DNA from: Burkholderia glumae LMG 2196 = ATCC 33617
Lineage (GTDB): Bacteria; Pseudomonadota; Gammaproteobacteria; Burkholderiales; Burkholderiaceae
Length of the DNA stretch: 64,000 nucleotides
Reading direction: 5' to 3'
Assembly (NCBI RefSeq): GCF_000960995.1
Contig: NZ_CP009434.1
Coordinates: forward strand, 62,001 to 126,000
Made by a program: the position numbers and the translations under genes. How positions within the stretch are numbered: position 1 is the stretch's first letter; every line of letters starts with the position of its first letter. Positions 8,587 to 17,291 of this stretch are shown in pieces. The notes below the pieces were generated by a model. It saw only the letters and a program-made list of their open reading frames with translations. It searched no databases and had not been told where the DNA came from.

Positions 8587-9455
8587 CAGTCGGCCTGGCC
8601 GGCCGGCGTCACGACCTTCTCGCCGCGCGCACGCATGGCCGCGCGCTGGGCTTGGGGATCGAGCGGCGGCCACGGCGCGCCGGCCGCGACGATCTTGCGG
8701 CGGATCTGCTCGATACGCGCGGCGGCCGGCGAATCGGGCGCGGCGTGATTTTTCAGTTCGTTCTGCAGCACCCAGCCGTAGGACACGCCCAGTTCGCTCG
8801 CCACCTTCGGATCGGCGCCGTGCGCGAGCAGGTAGTCGACGGTGTCCCATTGCTGGGTCATCGTCGCCTGGAACAGCGCCGTCTTGCCGAGCGAATCGCG
8901 CGCGTTGACATTGGCCTTGTGCTCGATCAGCAGCTTCAACTGCGGCAGCAGCCTGTTCTCGGCCACCTCGAACAGCATCGGCGTGTCGCCGTTGTAGAGC
9001 CAGTTCGGATCGAGGCCGCCGTTCAGCAGCACGCGCAGCAGGTTCGGCGTATCGGCGCGTAGCGAGAGCTCGGCGACCGAGCCGCCGTCCGGGCCGAGGC
9101 TGGCCTTCGGGTCGGCACCGTTCTTCAGCAGCACCGCGATGATCTGGTAGCGCGGGCTGGCCGCGTCGTTCTTGACCGGCACGATTTCCTGCACCGCATA
9201 CGACAGCAGCGTGGTGTGCTTCGCGCCCGGCGTGTTCAGGTCCGTCTTCGGCGCGAGCTGCTGCACGCCGGCGAGGTTGCCGTCGTGAATGGCCTGGGCC
9301 AGCGTGAGCTGCTGCCCCGAGAAGAACGCTTCCGGTGCATAGCGTTTGAAGCCGGTCATGGTGATCCCTTGGGCTTGAGTGGGCCAGCCGAGCGGCAGCG
9401 CCGCGCCGATCAGCGTGGCGACGGTGCCGGCGGCAATTGCATTCCTGTATCGCAT
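8586..9455 (-). CDS. Secreted ankyrin-repeat protein, candidate immunity to the VgrG-lipase
   Basis: 289 residues. An N-terminal signal-like segment (AIAAGTVATLIGAALPLGW, ending TQAQG) suggests export to the periplasm. It is followed by ankyrin repeats recognisable by VLLKNGADPKA, VLLNGGLDPNW, LLIEHKANVNARDSLGKTALFQA and YLLAHGADPK. Ankyrin proteins of this kind occur next to T6SS lipase effectors as immunity proteins. Its start overlaps the stop of the lipase-bearing VgrG (TGATG), exactly where a cognate immunity gene would be expected. A TTG lies one codon before the chosen ATG. The immunity role is inferred, not shown. Confidence 0.8.
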   Translation of the reverse strand: MRYRNAIAAGTVATLIGAALPLGWPTQAQGITMTGFKRYAPEAFFSGQQLTLAQAIHDGNLAGVQQLAPKTDLNTPGAKHTTLLSYAVQEIVPVKNDAASPRYQIIAVLLKNGADPKASLGPDGGSVAELSLRADTPNLLRVLLNGGLDPNWLYNGDTPMLFEVAENRLLPQLKLLIEHKANVNARDSLGKTALFQATMTQQWDTVDYLLAHGADPKVASELGVSYGWVLQNELKNHAAPDSPAAARIEQIRRKIVAAGAPWPPLDPQAQRAAMRARGEKVVTPAGQAD

Positions 9456-12445
9456 CAATTCGATGAATTCAGATGGGAGGCGAGATTCAGTTCGTCCCTG
9501 GAAACCTGCTCGCCCAGGCCGTTCGACACCTCGCCCATCAAATGGCGGCCGACGGTGGTCACGCTGGTGCCGTCGAGCGTCACCGGGGTGCCGGCCGCCT
9601 TGGGCATCAGCGCGGCCGTGCCGTCGCTGATCGGCCCGAGGCGGCCTTCCTGCATGCCCGTCAGGATATCGCCGTCGACGCGGTAGGCGATGATGTTGCT
9701 GGCCTGCGCGGTGCCGCCGTATTGCGCGACCGTGCCCGGATCGAGTCCCGCTGCGTTGAACGTGATGGCCGACGAGCCGCTGGCTTCCGAGGCGGCCGAG
9801 GCCAGCCCGCCGCCGAGCGAGTGCCCGGTGAGATCGACGCCCGACGCGGCGCCGGAGGTCTGGAGATCCTTGCCGATCGTGACGGCGTTGCGGTAATACG
9901 GCGAATCGTTGCCGAGGCCCTGCGCGAGGTTGTTGCTCATGTCCTCGCCGAACAATTGCTGCGTGCCCTTGAACGCGATGGTCGGCTTCATGGTGTCGCC
10001 GAACACGGCCGGATCGGGCACGTACATCTGCGCGCCGAAGTTGCTGCCGGGCTTATGCAGGTCGCTCGGCTTGAGTCCGTAGGCCTTCAGCGCCTCGGGA
10101 TCGTTGCCGATCGCCTTCCAGCCGGTAGGCGGCGGATCGTTCGGGTGATAGACGTGATCGGCCAGCTTGGCGAGCTGCTGCGCCTTGAGCGACTGGGCCA
10201 GCTGCGAGGCCGCCGCGCGCGTGGCCGGGTCCGAGCTGGCGAGGCCCTGCGCGATCATGGCCTGCGCGGCGGCCCACTGCAGCGCCAGCGCCTGCTCGGG
10301 CGTCTGCACGCTGCCCTGGTTCAGGTGGATGACCGGGCCGTCGAGATAGATGCCGTTCGCGTTGATCAGGATCGTCGACGGGCCGTGGCTCAGCTTGATG
10401 CCGTCGGGCGTCATCGTCACGACGCTTTCGCCCACGCGGTGCTCGATGCCGTCGCTGGCCTGGTGGCTCTGCATGCCGGGGCCGGCCTTGCTGGCGATCG
10501 CCTTGGTATTGATGACGTTCGCCGAGGTGTCGCGGGTCAGCGCAATCGTCTCGGTCATGCCGCCTTCGAGGATCCGCTTGGATTCACTGCCCTTGAGCAG
10601 CGAGACGGTGCGCGAGCCGGCCTCGACGGTATGCGTCTCGGCGTCCTTGATGACCGTGTTCATGTCCTTCTGGGCGTGCAGGAATACTTCCTGGCTGCCG
10701 TTCACGTCGGAGAAGCGCAGTTCGTTCGAACCTTCGCCCTTGTGCGTCTGGCTCTTGATGCCCATCGTCTGGCCAGCCGCGCCGTGGTACGGGTTGCCCT
10801 GCTCGCCGTTGAACACGCGGCCGACGATCACCGGGTTGTCCGGGTCGCCCTGATTGAAGGCCACCAGCACTTCCTGGCCGATCCGCGGAATCGCGGCCGC
10901 CCCCCAGCCGGCGCCGGCCCACGGCTGCGACACCCGGATCCACATCGAATCGGAGCCATCGAGCTTGCCGCGCCGGTCCCACAGGAAATGCAGCTTCACG
11001 CAACTGCCGTTGGTATGGATCTGCTCGCCCTTCGGGCCGACCACGATGGCCGATTGCGTGCCCTGGATCAGCGGCTTGGGGGTGACGCGCCGCGCGCGGT
11101 AGGCAACCTTCCGCGGCAGCAGCACGAAGCTGTTGCGGTACGGCAGCTTGGCCGCGTGCGCGGTGTAGTCGTTGACCGCCTCGTGGCGCACCTGCAGGAT
11201 CACGTAGGCCTGATTGTCGGCGGCCACCGGATGGCCCGTCACGCTGAGGCTGCCGGCGGTGGTCATGCGCCATGCGTAGCCCTGCCCCGTGTAGCGCTGC
11301 CCCTCCGCCTCCTCGGCCTCGATGGCCAGGCGCGCGTAGCGGTCTCCGTCGGCGGCGTGATCGTAGAGCGATTGATGTTCGAAGCGCTCGGTCGTGGCGA
11401 GCCGCGCGTATTTGAGCGTCGATTCGACTTCGACCATCATCAGCGGCGACGACGGCGTCTGATGGTTGAAGTCGCGATAGATGATCTTGCCGACGCCGAA
11501 ATGGCCGCCCTGGTTGAGCTGGTCGATGCCATTGTGTTCGCTCGACGCGCTGTCGGCGTAGGGCACGCTGGCCAGCCCCTCGATCGGGCGGAACATGGCG
11601 TTGCTGTCGCCGATCACGAGGACGTGCTTGTCCTTCTCGTAGCGGTGCGTCCAGATCAGCCCTTCCTGCTCCATCAGCCGCGCGCAGAAGTTGTAATAGG
11701 ACTCCTGGTACATCACCACGTATTCGAGCGGCTTTTGCTCGGACTGGATGTCGAACGCGAAATCGCTGAAGCCGTGATCGGCAAACACGGTCGACAGGAT
11801 GTCCTGCGCCGTCTGCTCCTGAAAGATCCGGCAATCGGTCGAGCGCGTCAGGAACCAGAACCACGGCACCACCGACATGTGATACTGGGTCACTCTGCCC
11901 GGGTTGCCGACGCGGTCGAACGAGGCCACGAAGCCGTCGAAATACCGCGTCTCGTCGCCGCTCACGGCGGTGGCGGCGGCCAGCAGCGATTGCTTGGATT
12001 GCGGCTCGAACCTGAGCCGGACCTGCTGGCCGATCAGGTCGGCCGGCTTCAGATCGTTGCGGTGCGAGAGCAGATCGAGGTGCATCTCGGGCAAGCGGTT
12101 GACGTACTCGTCGACCACCGCCACGCTCACCAGCAGCACGTCCTCGCCGAGCAGGGTGTCGAGCCTGACGTAGCGGTTCATCTGCGTGAGCTTCGCGGTG
12201 CCGGCCACTGCCTGATTGATCGAATCGGCAATCGCGGCCGGCGGCCGCTGCAGCAGCGAGAAGCCTGTCTGCGCCAATTGCACCGCGCGCTGCACGGTAT
12301 CGACGTGACCGGCAAGCGCGGCCACCGGGCCGGCCTGGCTAGCGATGTGGGGGGCAAGCGAACCCGCCAGCCCGCCGAGTCCCGCCGGTGCTCCCTGCGG
12401 GATCGCAAAGCTGGACAGGACGCCGCCTGACGACGCCGTACTCAT
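9455..12445 (-). CDS. vgrG: VgrG spike protein with C-terminal lipase effector domain
   Basis: 996 residues. The VgrG gp27/gp5 core spans about 85-560, with the OB-fold region reading WIRVSQPWAGAGWGAAAIPRIGQEVLV and RVFNGEQGNPYHG; a DUF2345-like beta-helix follows. After about residue 760 comes an alpha/beta hydrolase-like domain with the lipase elbow GHSLGGG (nucleophile Ser876), acid candidates Asp924/Asp926 in YRVDGDIL and His968 in VGRHLMGE, a plausible triad. This is a specialised VgrG that would carry a phospholipase or esterase activity into target cells. The start MSTASSGG was chosen: 95 upstream codons of the open frame fall in AT-rich, non-conserved sequence. It is the first gene of the Rhs operon; the ankyrin protein follows with a TGATG overlap. 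Confidence 0.9.
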   Translation of the reverse strand: MSTASSGGVLSSFAIPQGAPAGLGGLAGSLAPHIASQAGPVAALAGHVDTVQRAVQLAQTGFSLLQRPPAAIADSINQAVAGTAKLTQMNRYVRLDTLLGEDVLLVSVAVVDEYVNRLPEMHLDLLSHRNDLKPADLIGQQVRLRFEPQSKQSLLAAATAVSGDETRYFDGFVASFDRVGNPGRVTQYHMSVVPWFWFLTRSTDCRIFQEQTAQDILSTVFADHGFSDFAFDIQSEQKPLEYVVMYQESYYNFCARLMEQEGLIWTHRYEKDKHVLVIGDSNAMFRPIEGLASVPYADSASSEHNGIDQLNQGGHFGVGKIIYRDFNHQTPSSPLMMVEVESTLKYARLATTERFEHQSLYDHAADGDRYARLAIEAEEAEGQRYTGQGYAWRMTTAGSLSVTGHPVAADNQAYVILQVRHEAVNDYTAHAAKLPYRNSFVLLPRKVAYRARRVTPKPLIQGTQSAIVVGPKGEQIHTNGSCVKLHFLWDRRGKLDGSDSMWIRVSQPWAGAGWGAAAIPRIGQEVLVAFNQGDPDNPVIVGRVFNGEQGNPYHGAAGQTMGIKSQTHKGEGSNELRFSDVNGSQEVFLHAQKDMNTVIKDAETHTVEAGSRTVSLLKGSESKRILEGGMTETIALTRDTSANVINTKAIASKAGPGMQSHQASDGIEHRVGESVVTMTPDGIKLSHGPSTILINANGIYLDGPVIHLNQGSVQTPEQALALQWAAAQAMIAQGLASSDPATRAAASQLAQSLKAQQLAKLADHVYHPNDPPPTGWKAIGNDPEALKAYGLKPSDLHKPGSNFGAQMYVPDPAVFGDTMKPTIAFKGTQQLFGEDMSNNLAQGLGNDSPYYRNAVTIGKDLQTSGAASGVDLTGHSLGGGLASAASEASGSSAITFNAAGLDPGTVAQYGGTAQASNIIAYRVDGDILTGMQEGRLGPISDGTAALMPKAAGTPVTLDGTSVTTVGRHLMGEVSNGLGEQVSRDELNLASHLNSSN

Positions 12446-12740
12446 GTCTTTCCTTCTTCTCAGGTTCCGCCCCGCAGGGCCTTCCGTCCGTGGCACCGCA
12501 ACTTTAGGGGAAAAATGAAAAAAAAGTAAACTTTGAAATGGGGTTTCAATCAATTCGGCAATTTCGACTCGATGCCAATGGAAATTCGCATTGTCTCGGT
12601 ACGATTTTCCGCAACGCAGCCGACGAAATCCCAATGAAATCAAAGAGATTGATTTCGAATCAGTCGATAATTTCCGCGGCCGTCGCGATATTGGCGGGTA
12701 TGGTGGCGTGAGATGGGGCGATGAAATCAACAGCGCTTTA

Positions 12741-12908
12741 CCGCGGCCACCAGATTATCTGGACGAGATATTCGTGAATCGGCATGGCGAGCGCCGGCTG
12801 CGGTGGCGGGGGTTGGAGGAACGCGGTGCCGCGCTCGCTATCCTGCTGCAGAAGCGGCGCGACAGGATCGCAGCGAAGCGCTTCTTCCAAGATGTGCTGC
12901 CCGCCTTT
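12741..12908 (+). mobile_element. IS6-family transposase remnant (copy B)
   Basis: The frame reads PRPPDYLDEIFVNRHGERR, then LRWRGLEERGAALAILLQK, then AAKRFFQDV. This is the IS6 transposase core: the HLDEVFV-type segment with the first catalytic aspartate (here in LDEIFV) followed by the LWRAVD...LDI...AAKRFF block. The open frame continues to 13388, but the sequence after AAKRFFQDV no longer resembles a transposase, and the N-terminal part is also lost. No terminal inverted repeats were seen. It has the same orientation as copy A at 2299-2433 and is better preserved. Confidence 0.65.
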
Positions 12909-13306
12909 CCGGCACCGCGCAAGAGCGCCACCGGCCGGTTACGCAGCCACTGCGGCTGCCAAGGCTGGCACACTGGCGCTCGCCAACCTCAAGCCTGTAT
13001 TCGTGACGGCCGCGGCCCGCGTGACGAGGCGCGTCGAGCGCCGCCTTCAGCCGCCCCGCGAACGCGAGCGATGCATGCAGGAGATGGGCGAGCCGAAGCG
13101 CGCCCCTCGGCGCGGCGTGCCTTGACCGAGTTCACCCGGAATCCGTCTGAAACAGGCAAGTGGCGCCCGTCACCGGAATCCGCCTCGCCGCACGGGCCTT
13201 CCCAAGGGTTCGCCGTGAGTGCGCGCGCCGCCGCTCGAGGCGGCACGTCGACAGCAAGTCGCGGCCCGGGGCGCGAACGGCGGCGGCAACACGGCGGCAA
13301 GCGCGG
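12909..13306. other. Non-coding GC-rich stretch
   Basis: It lies between the IS6 remnant and the end of the acetyltransferase-like gene. Open frames on both strands translate to arginine/alanine-rich low-complexity sequence without recognisable motifs. I see no gene or regulatory element here. It marks the junction between the T6SS effector block and the hrp island. Confidence 0.5.
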
Positions 13307-13804
13307 CTACGCGGCCTCGCGCTCGGTCCGCGCGGCGGGCGCCGCGTCCGGAAGCGCTTCGGTTTCCTTGAGAAATGCCTTCAGATAGCGCCCGCGAATA
13401 TAGCGGCACTCGTCGCGCAGCATCCCGTACAGGATGAAGTCGGTGCCATCGCCGGCCGCGCCGCGCATCACCCCCTCGCGCACGAAGCCGAGATGCTCGT
13501 CGAGGCGCTGCGCGTCGAGGTTGTCCACGCGCACCAGCCCCGTCACGCGGCGGCAGCCGAGCATCGCGAACGGATAGAGGAACGCGGCGGCCACGAACGC
13601 CGCCGTGATCAGGTGGCGCGAGCCGTCGAGCGCGAAATGCATCAGCAGGTTCGGCCCGTTGTGCCCCTGGAACACCACGCCGGCCACCAGTTCGCCGTCC
13701 TTCGCGAGTCCGATCGCCTTGGCGTCGTCGTAGCGCTCCTCGCCGGTGCGCGCCGCGACGAAGCGCATGACGTCGTCGTGGCGGTCGAATACCAGATTGC
13801 GCAT
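13307..13804 (-). CDS. GNAT-like acetyltransferase fold protein
   Basis: A 165-residue cytosolic protein. The central part, with GVVFQGHNGPNLLMHFAL and the segment LGCRRVTGLVRVDNLDAQR...LGFVREGVMR, resembles GNAT-fold proteins, in which the V/I-x-x-x-N-x-x-x-x-x-x-x-x-E-x-L-GF pattern forms the acetyl-CoA side. Similar proteins occur near phage and secretion loci. The ATG follows GGAGGCGCC. It starts 14 bases after the stop of the HrpK-like gene, so it is probably the last gene of the hrpII-driven harpin operon. Whether it is an enzyme for a T3SS protein or a passenger cannot be told from sequence. Confidence 0.65.
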   Translation of the reverse strand: MRNLVFDRHDDVMRFVAARTGEERYDDAKAIGLAKDGELVAGVVFQGHNGPNLLMHFALDGSRHLITAAFVAAAFLYPFAMLGCRRVTGLVRVDNLDAQRLDEHLGFVREGVMRGAAGDGTDFILYGMLRDECRYIRGRYLKAFLKETEALPDAAPAARTEREAA

Positions 13805-13818
13805 GGCGCCTCCGGGAA

Positions 13819-15672
13819 TCAGGACGGCAGCGGAATACCGAACTGTTGCAGCGTCGGGTTCACGTTCGAGGCGAACTTCTTCTGGTCGTTGTGCTTCTTC
13901 ACGGCCTCGACGATCGCGAACACGATGCCGGCCACGCCGACCACGGCCGCGCCCACCGCCATCACCGGCGCGGCCGCCGCGAGCGCGCCGCCGACCGCGC
14001 CGGCCACGCCCTCGGCCGCCGCCGCGCCGCCCTCGACGCCGGCCGCCGCGCCTTCGGCCGCCTCGGCACCCACCGCCGCGCCCTCGGCCGCGCCTTCCGC
14101 GCCGCCCGATGCCGCCGCCGCGCCGGCCGCCTCGGCCGCCGCGCTGTCGCCGCCCAGGCCCATGAAGCCGTCACCCTTGGCGAGGTCGCTCAGCGTATCG
14201 GTGACCGTCTTCGCGTCGCTGAGCCCGCGGTGCACGTCGTCGAGGGTCTGGCCGGCCGACTGGCCGCTGCCGCCCGCGGCCGTGGTGCCGCCCGTGCCGT
14301 CGGCGGCGCCGCTGCCGGCCGTGCCGACGCCGCCCGCCTGCTGGAATTCGCCCGACATCTGCTGCATCTCGGGCGGCACCGTCTGCTGCAGGTAGGCGGC
14401 CGTGTCCGGGTCGCTCGCGAGCTTCTGGATGTCCTGCTGGAGCGCGGCCACCGTCTTGTCGACGTTGCGCAGCTTGTCCGAGCCGCCGGCCTGCACGTCC
14501 ACCAGGGTCTCCATCAGCTTCACCATCACCGCCGCCTTCTGCTGCGGCGTGTAGTTCTGCGGGTTCTGGATCACGTCGCCGTTGAGCTGGCTGATGTCGG
14601 TGTTGCCGGTGATGTTCTGCAGGCTGGCGTCCTGCAGGAACTGCTGCGAGCCGGCCTGGGTGGTCGGCGCGTCGTCGTGGAGGAAGTGGTCGAGGTTCTT
14701 GGTCGAGTAGACCTGGTCGCGCTTGCTGGTGGCCTTGTCGTCGCCGCTGCGATCCAGGTCGTCGAACCCGCCGTCGGAGCCGAACGCCTGCGCGGCCGCC
14801 TTCAGCGACGCGCTGAAGCCCGCGTCCTTCTGCAGATCCTCGATCTGCTTCTGGGTGGTCAGGCCGCCGCCGCTCTTGCCGCCGTGCGTGTAGTTGTGGC
14901 CGTTCTTGCCGTTCGACTTGTGGCCCTCGGACTCGCCCGCGATCGCGTTGTAGGCCTTGAGCAGCCCCGCCGAACGCTCGACGTTCACCGAATCGGCATC
15001 CGCGTCGGGATGCTTCTTCATGTAGTCCTTGATGTCCGAATCGGCCTGATCGAGATTGGTGCTGACCTGGCCCATGAACGCGTTCATCTTCTTCGTGTCG
15101 ATGGTGCCGTCGGACTTCAGCGCGCCGGTGTTCTGCAGCGCCGTCTTCAGCGACGGGTTGTCGTTGACGAACTGCATCGCGGCGGCCTTCTGCGCGTCGC
15201 TGGGCGGCTGCCCGTCGGGACCGGCCTTGCCGCTCAGGATCTGCATCGCCGCGAGCGGACGCTCGAGCGAGGCGCCCTGGTCGGGCGGCGCGAGATCGGC
15301 CCACTTCGCGAGATCGGACTGGTCGTTGGCCTGGCTGTAGCTGTCGAGCGCCGCGTACTTGCCGTCGTCGGTCGCCGCGCCGCTCGCGGCCCCCGCGCCC
15401 GCGCCCGTCGCGCCCTCCTGCGGCAGCGTGGCGGCGGCGGTCTGCGGCATCGCCAGGCTGCTCGACGGCGTCGCGTCGCTGCTGCCCGAATTGCCGCCGG
15501 CCTCCTGTTGCTGCGCGGACGACATCAGGGCGCGCACCATCTGCTGCAGTTGCGAGTCGATCTGTTCGAGCTGCTGCATGCCGGCCTGCAGGCTGCTCGA
15601 CGGATCTGCCACGCCCGTCATCGACGGGGCGGCGACGGGCGGAGAAAACGGGAGCGTTGAGAGCGAGGTCAT
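13819..15672 (-). CDS. hrpK: HrpK/HrpF-like T3SS-secreted protein, candidate translocon component
   Basis: 617 residues, Gln/Ser/Gly-rich at the N-terminus (SSSLQAGMQQLEQIDSQLQQM), as expected for a T3SS export signal, with no Sec signal. The middle carries the module seen in HrpK/HrpF/PopF-type proteins (DGKYAALDSYSQAND, AAMQFVNDNPSLKTAL, FGSDGGFDDLDRSGDDKATSKRD). The C-terminus holds an Ala/Gly-rich hydrophobic segment, APVMAVGAAVVGVAGIVFAIVE with its upstream Ala run, fit for membrane insertion, followed by KKHNDQ. Such proteins help form the pore that delivers effectors into plant cells. It is the second gene after the harpin-like gene, whose hrpII promoter would drive both; I see no clear Shine-Dalgarno before its ATG. 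The gene name is by resemblance. Confidence 0.75.
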   Translation of the reverse strand: MTSLSTLPFSPPVAAPSMTGVADPSSSLQAGMQQLEQIDSQLQQMVRALMSSAQQQEAGGNSGSSDATPSSSLAMPQTAAATLPQEGATGAGAGAASGAATDDGKYAALDSYSQANDQSDLAKWADLAPPDQGASLERPLAAMQILSGKAGPDGQPPSDAQKAAAMQFVNDNPSLKTALQNTGALKSDGTIDTKKMNAFMGQVSTNLDQADSDIKDYMKKHPDADADSVNVERSAGLLKAYNAIAGESEGHKSNGKNGHNYTHGGKSGGGLTTQKQIEDLQKDAGFSASLKAAAQAFGSDGGFDDLDRSGDDKATSKRDQVYSTKNLDHFLHDDAPTTQAGSQQFLQDASLQNITGNTDISQLNGDVIQNPQNYTPQQKAAVMVKLMETLVDVQAGGSDKLRNVDKTVAALQQDIQKLASDPDTAAYLQQTVPPEMQQMSGEFQQAGGVGTAGSGAADGTGGTTAAGGSGQSAGQTLDDVHRGLSDAKTVTDTLSDLAKGDGFMGLGGDSAAAEAAGAAAASGGAEGAAEGAAVGAEAAEGAAAGVEGGAAAAEGVAGAVGGALAAAAPVMAVGAAVVGVAGIVFAIVEAVKKHNDQKKFASNVNPTLQQFGIPLPS

Positions 15673-15778
15673 GGGAACGGAAGAGAAGAATTCGAAAAAG
15701 GAAACCCGCAGCGGCGCCCGCCGCTGCGCGTGACAGCCGCTGCGAACGGCCCGCCGCCGCGGCGGCGGGCCGCCGGCG

Positions 15779-16864
15779 TCAGGCGACGTCGTCGTCCTGC
15801 GCCTTCGGCATCTGCGGGCCGCCCATGCCGAAGCCGCCCGTCGCGCCGAACGGGTTCATGGCCAGGCCCTGCATGCTCATCAGCATCTGCGGGTGGAAGC
15901 CCTCGAGCGCCGGCGACGCGGAGGCGGTGGCCGTCGAGGCCGGCATCTGCACTTCGCCCTGCGCGGCCTTGCTGAAGTTCGAGGTGGCCGACAGGCCGTC
16001 CGCGCCCGCCCTGTCGGCGGTCTCGATCGCCTTGTAGGCTTGCGGGCTGGCAAGCAGCGCCTTGGCGGCGTTCTGCACGTCCGGCGGGGTGCCGGCCGGC
16101 GGGTCCATCGCCAGCTGGTACATCGCGTTCGGGTCGACGCTCTTCGTGCCCTGCTGCTGGAAGTAGGCCGACAGCGCGCCGGCCGCCGACTGCATCGTCA
16201 TCGGCGAGCCGTCCGACATGGCCGGTGCGGCCTGCGTGGACTGCGCGGACTGCGCGGACTGCAGATCGTCGAGCCCGCCCTGCGCGGCCCATTGCATGTC
16301 GCCGATGCCGGCCTTGCCATCGGTGGACGCCACGTCGTGCGTCTCGATCGCCTGGAACACGTCCGGGTTCTGCAGCATGAACGCCGCGGCCTTCGACACG
16401 TCCGGCGGCGTGCCGGCCGGCGGGTTCATCGCCAGTTGGTAGAGCTGGTTCGGCGTGATCGGATCGATGCCGTTCTGCTGCATGTATGCCGACAGCGCGC
16501 CCGCCGCCGACTGCGTGGTCATGCCCGAGGTATCGATCTGGCCGATGCCGCCCGCGCCGATCGCGCCGTTGCCGGCCACGCCCTCGCCGCTGCCGGCCGT
16601 GCTCGGCAGCCCCGCGCCGCCCGTCGGCGCGCCGGCGCCGCCGGCTTCGCCGCCCGCGTTCGGCAGTGCGTTCCGGGCCTGCTGCATCAGGCTCTGGATC
16701 TGCGACATGTACCCCTGCATCAACGCACCGAGCACCTGCTCCAACTGGCTCTGGACCTGCTGCAGCGACGACTCGATCTGCGATGCCATGCCCGACACGC
16801 CGCCAAGGCTGCCGAGCGACGGCTGGATCGGCTGGCTGACGCCAAGTCCGCTAGGGAGATTCAT
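15779..16864 (-). CDS. Harpin-like T3SS-secreted protein with two internal repeats
   Basis: 361 residues, Gly/Ala/Gln-rich, no cysteine, no signal peptide: the composition of harpins and T3SS helper proteins. The N-terminus holds an amphipathic Gln-rich helix (QIESSLQQVQSQLEQVLGAL). Two copies of an about 83-residue repeat follow, each beginning M-T-x-QSAAGALSAY and carrying QLAMNPPAGTPPDV or QLAMDPPAGTPPDV, then AIETHDVASTDG or AIETADRAGADG. The same repeat type occurs in HrpF/NolX-related translocon proteins. The ATG follows a strong AGGAGG with 6-base spacing, but that ribosome binding site is complementary to an upstream leader segment. A textbook hrpII promoter lies upstream, so HrpB control is likely. 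Exact function unknown. Confidence 0.75.
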   Translation of the reverse strand: MNLPSGLGVSQPIQPSLGSLGGVSGMASQIESSLQQVQSQLEQVLGALMQGYMSQIQSLMQQARNALPNAGGEAGGAGAPTGGAGLPSTAGSGEGVAGNGAIGAGGIGQIDTSGMTTQSAAGALSAYMQQNGIDPITPNQLYQLAMNPPAGTPPDVSKAAAFMLQNPDVFQAIETHDVASTDGKAGIGDMQWAAQGGLDDLQSAQSAQSTQAAPAMSDGSPMTMQSAAGALSAYFQQQGTKSVDPNAMYQLAMDPPAGTPPDVQNAAKALLASPQAYKAIETADRAGADGLSATSNFSKAAQGEVQMPASTATASASPALEGFHPQMLMSMQGLAMNPFGATGGFGMGGPQMPKAQDDDVA

Positions 16865-16869
16865 CTATG

Positions 16870-16938
16870 GCCTCCTATGATGTGTTCCGAGAAACGACGC
16901 CTTGTCCTACACGCCACACGCCGCCTGTCATAGGAGGC
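16870..16938 (-). promoter_or_regulatory. Leader inverted repeat that would sequester the harpin Shine-Dalgarno
   Basis: A perfect 11-bp inverted repeat: GCCTCCTATGA at 16870-16880 and TCATAGGAGGC at 16928-16938, 47 bases apart. In the minus-strand mRNA the downstream arm contains the AGGAGG ribosome binding site of the harpin-like gene. The upstream arm lies about 9 bases after the start site predicted from the hrpII promoter. Pairing would block ribosome access. The pairing is seen directly in sequence; a regulatory function such as a thermosensor, ligand switch or protein-relieved block is inferred. Confidence 0.6.
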
Positions 16939-16953
16939 GCAATGCCGTCGCCA

Positions 16954-17015
16954 ATACTAGACAACGGCCGCGCCTCGGCGCTTCGCCGATCCGAATCGCG
17001 TGCCGGAAATGCGAA
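16954..17015 (-). promoter_or_regulatory. hrpII (PIP-like) promoter of the harpin-hrpK operon
   Basis: On the minus strand TTCG-N16-TTCG (17015-16992) is followed after exactly 32 bases by TAGTAT (16959-16954), matching the known HrpB/HrpX-dependent promoter form with a YANNNT -10. The predicted start site near 16947 gives a leader of about 83 bases before the ATG at 16864. Confidence 0.82.
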
Positions 17016-17291
17016 GCGGGGGCCAACCGTGCGCCGCGCTCGCCGGCCACGCGCGGCGAGTCGTTGCGCCTCGCCGCGCAGCGCTTCGTATCGCCGCGCG
17101 CCGGCGCCATCGGGTTGCGCTCTGATAGCGGCTTACCGACTCTGCGTCTCGCGGCCATGCACGTGTTTCCGTTCGCCGACCGGCTTGCCTGCCGGCGCAA
17201 AGCCCCTCGCGCGCGCGCGCCCGAAGGCGTCACGACCACGCCACCCGGTGCCGCGCCCTCGGCCGGCGCGTCCTGCGGCACGCGTGCGCGC

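Noticed and set aside
9473..12430. A 985-codon plus-strand frame antisense to the lipase-VgrG
   Set aside because: Same type of shadow; the VgrG frame carries all recognisable domains.
13860..14130. A possible repeat array in the 3' part of the HrpK-like gene
   Set aside because: The repetitive look comes from Ala/Gly/Glu codon runs of one protein region, not from spaced direct repeats; no CRISPR-like unit is present anywhere in the window.
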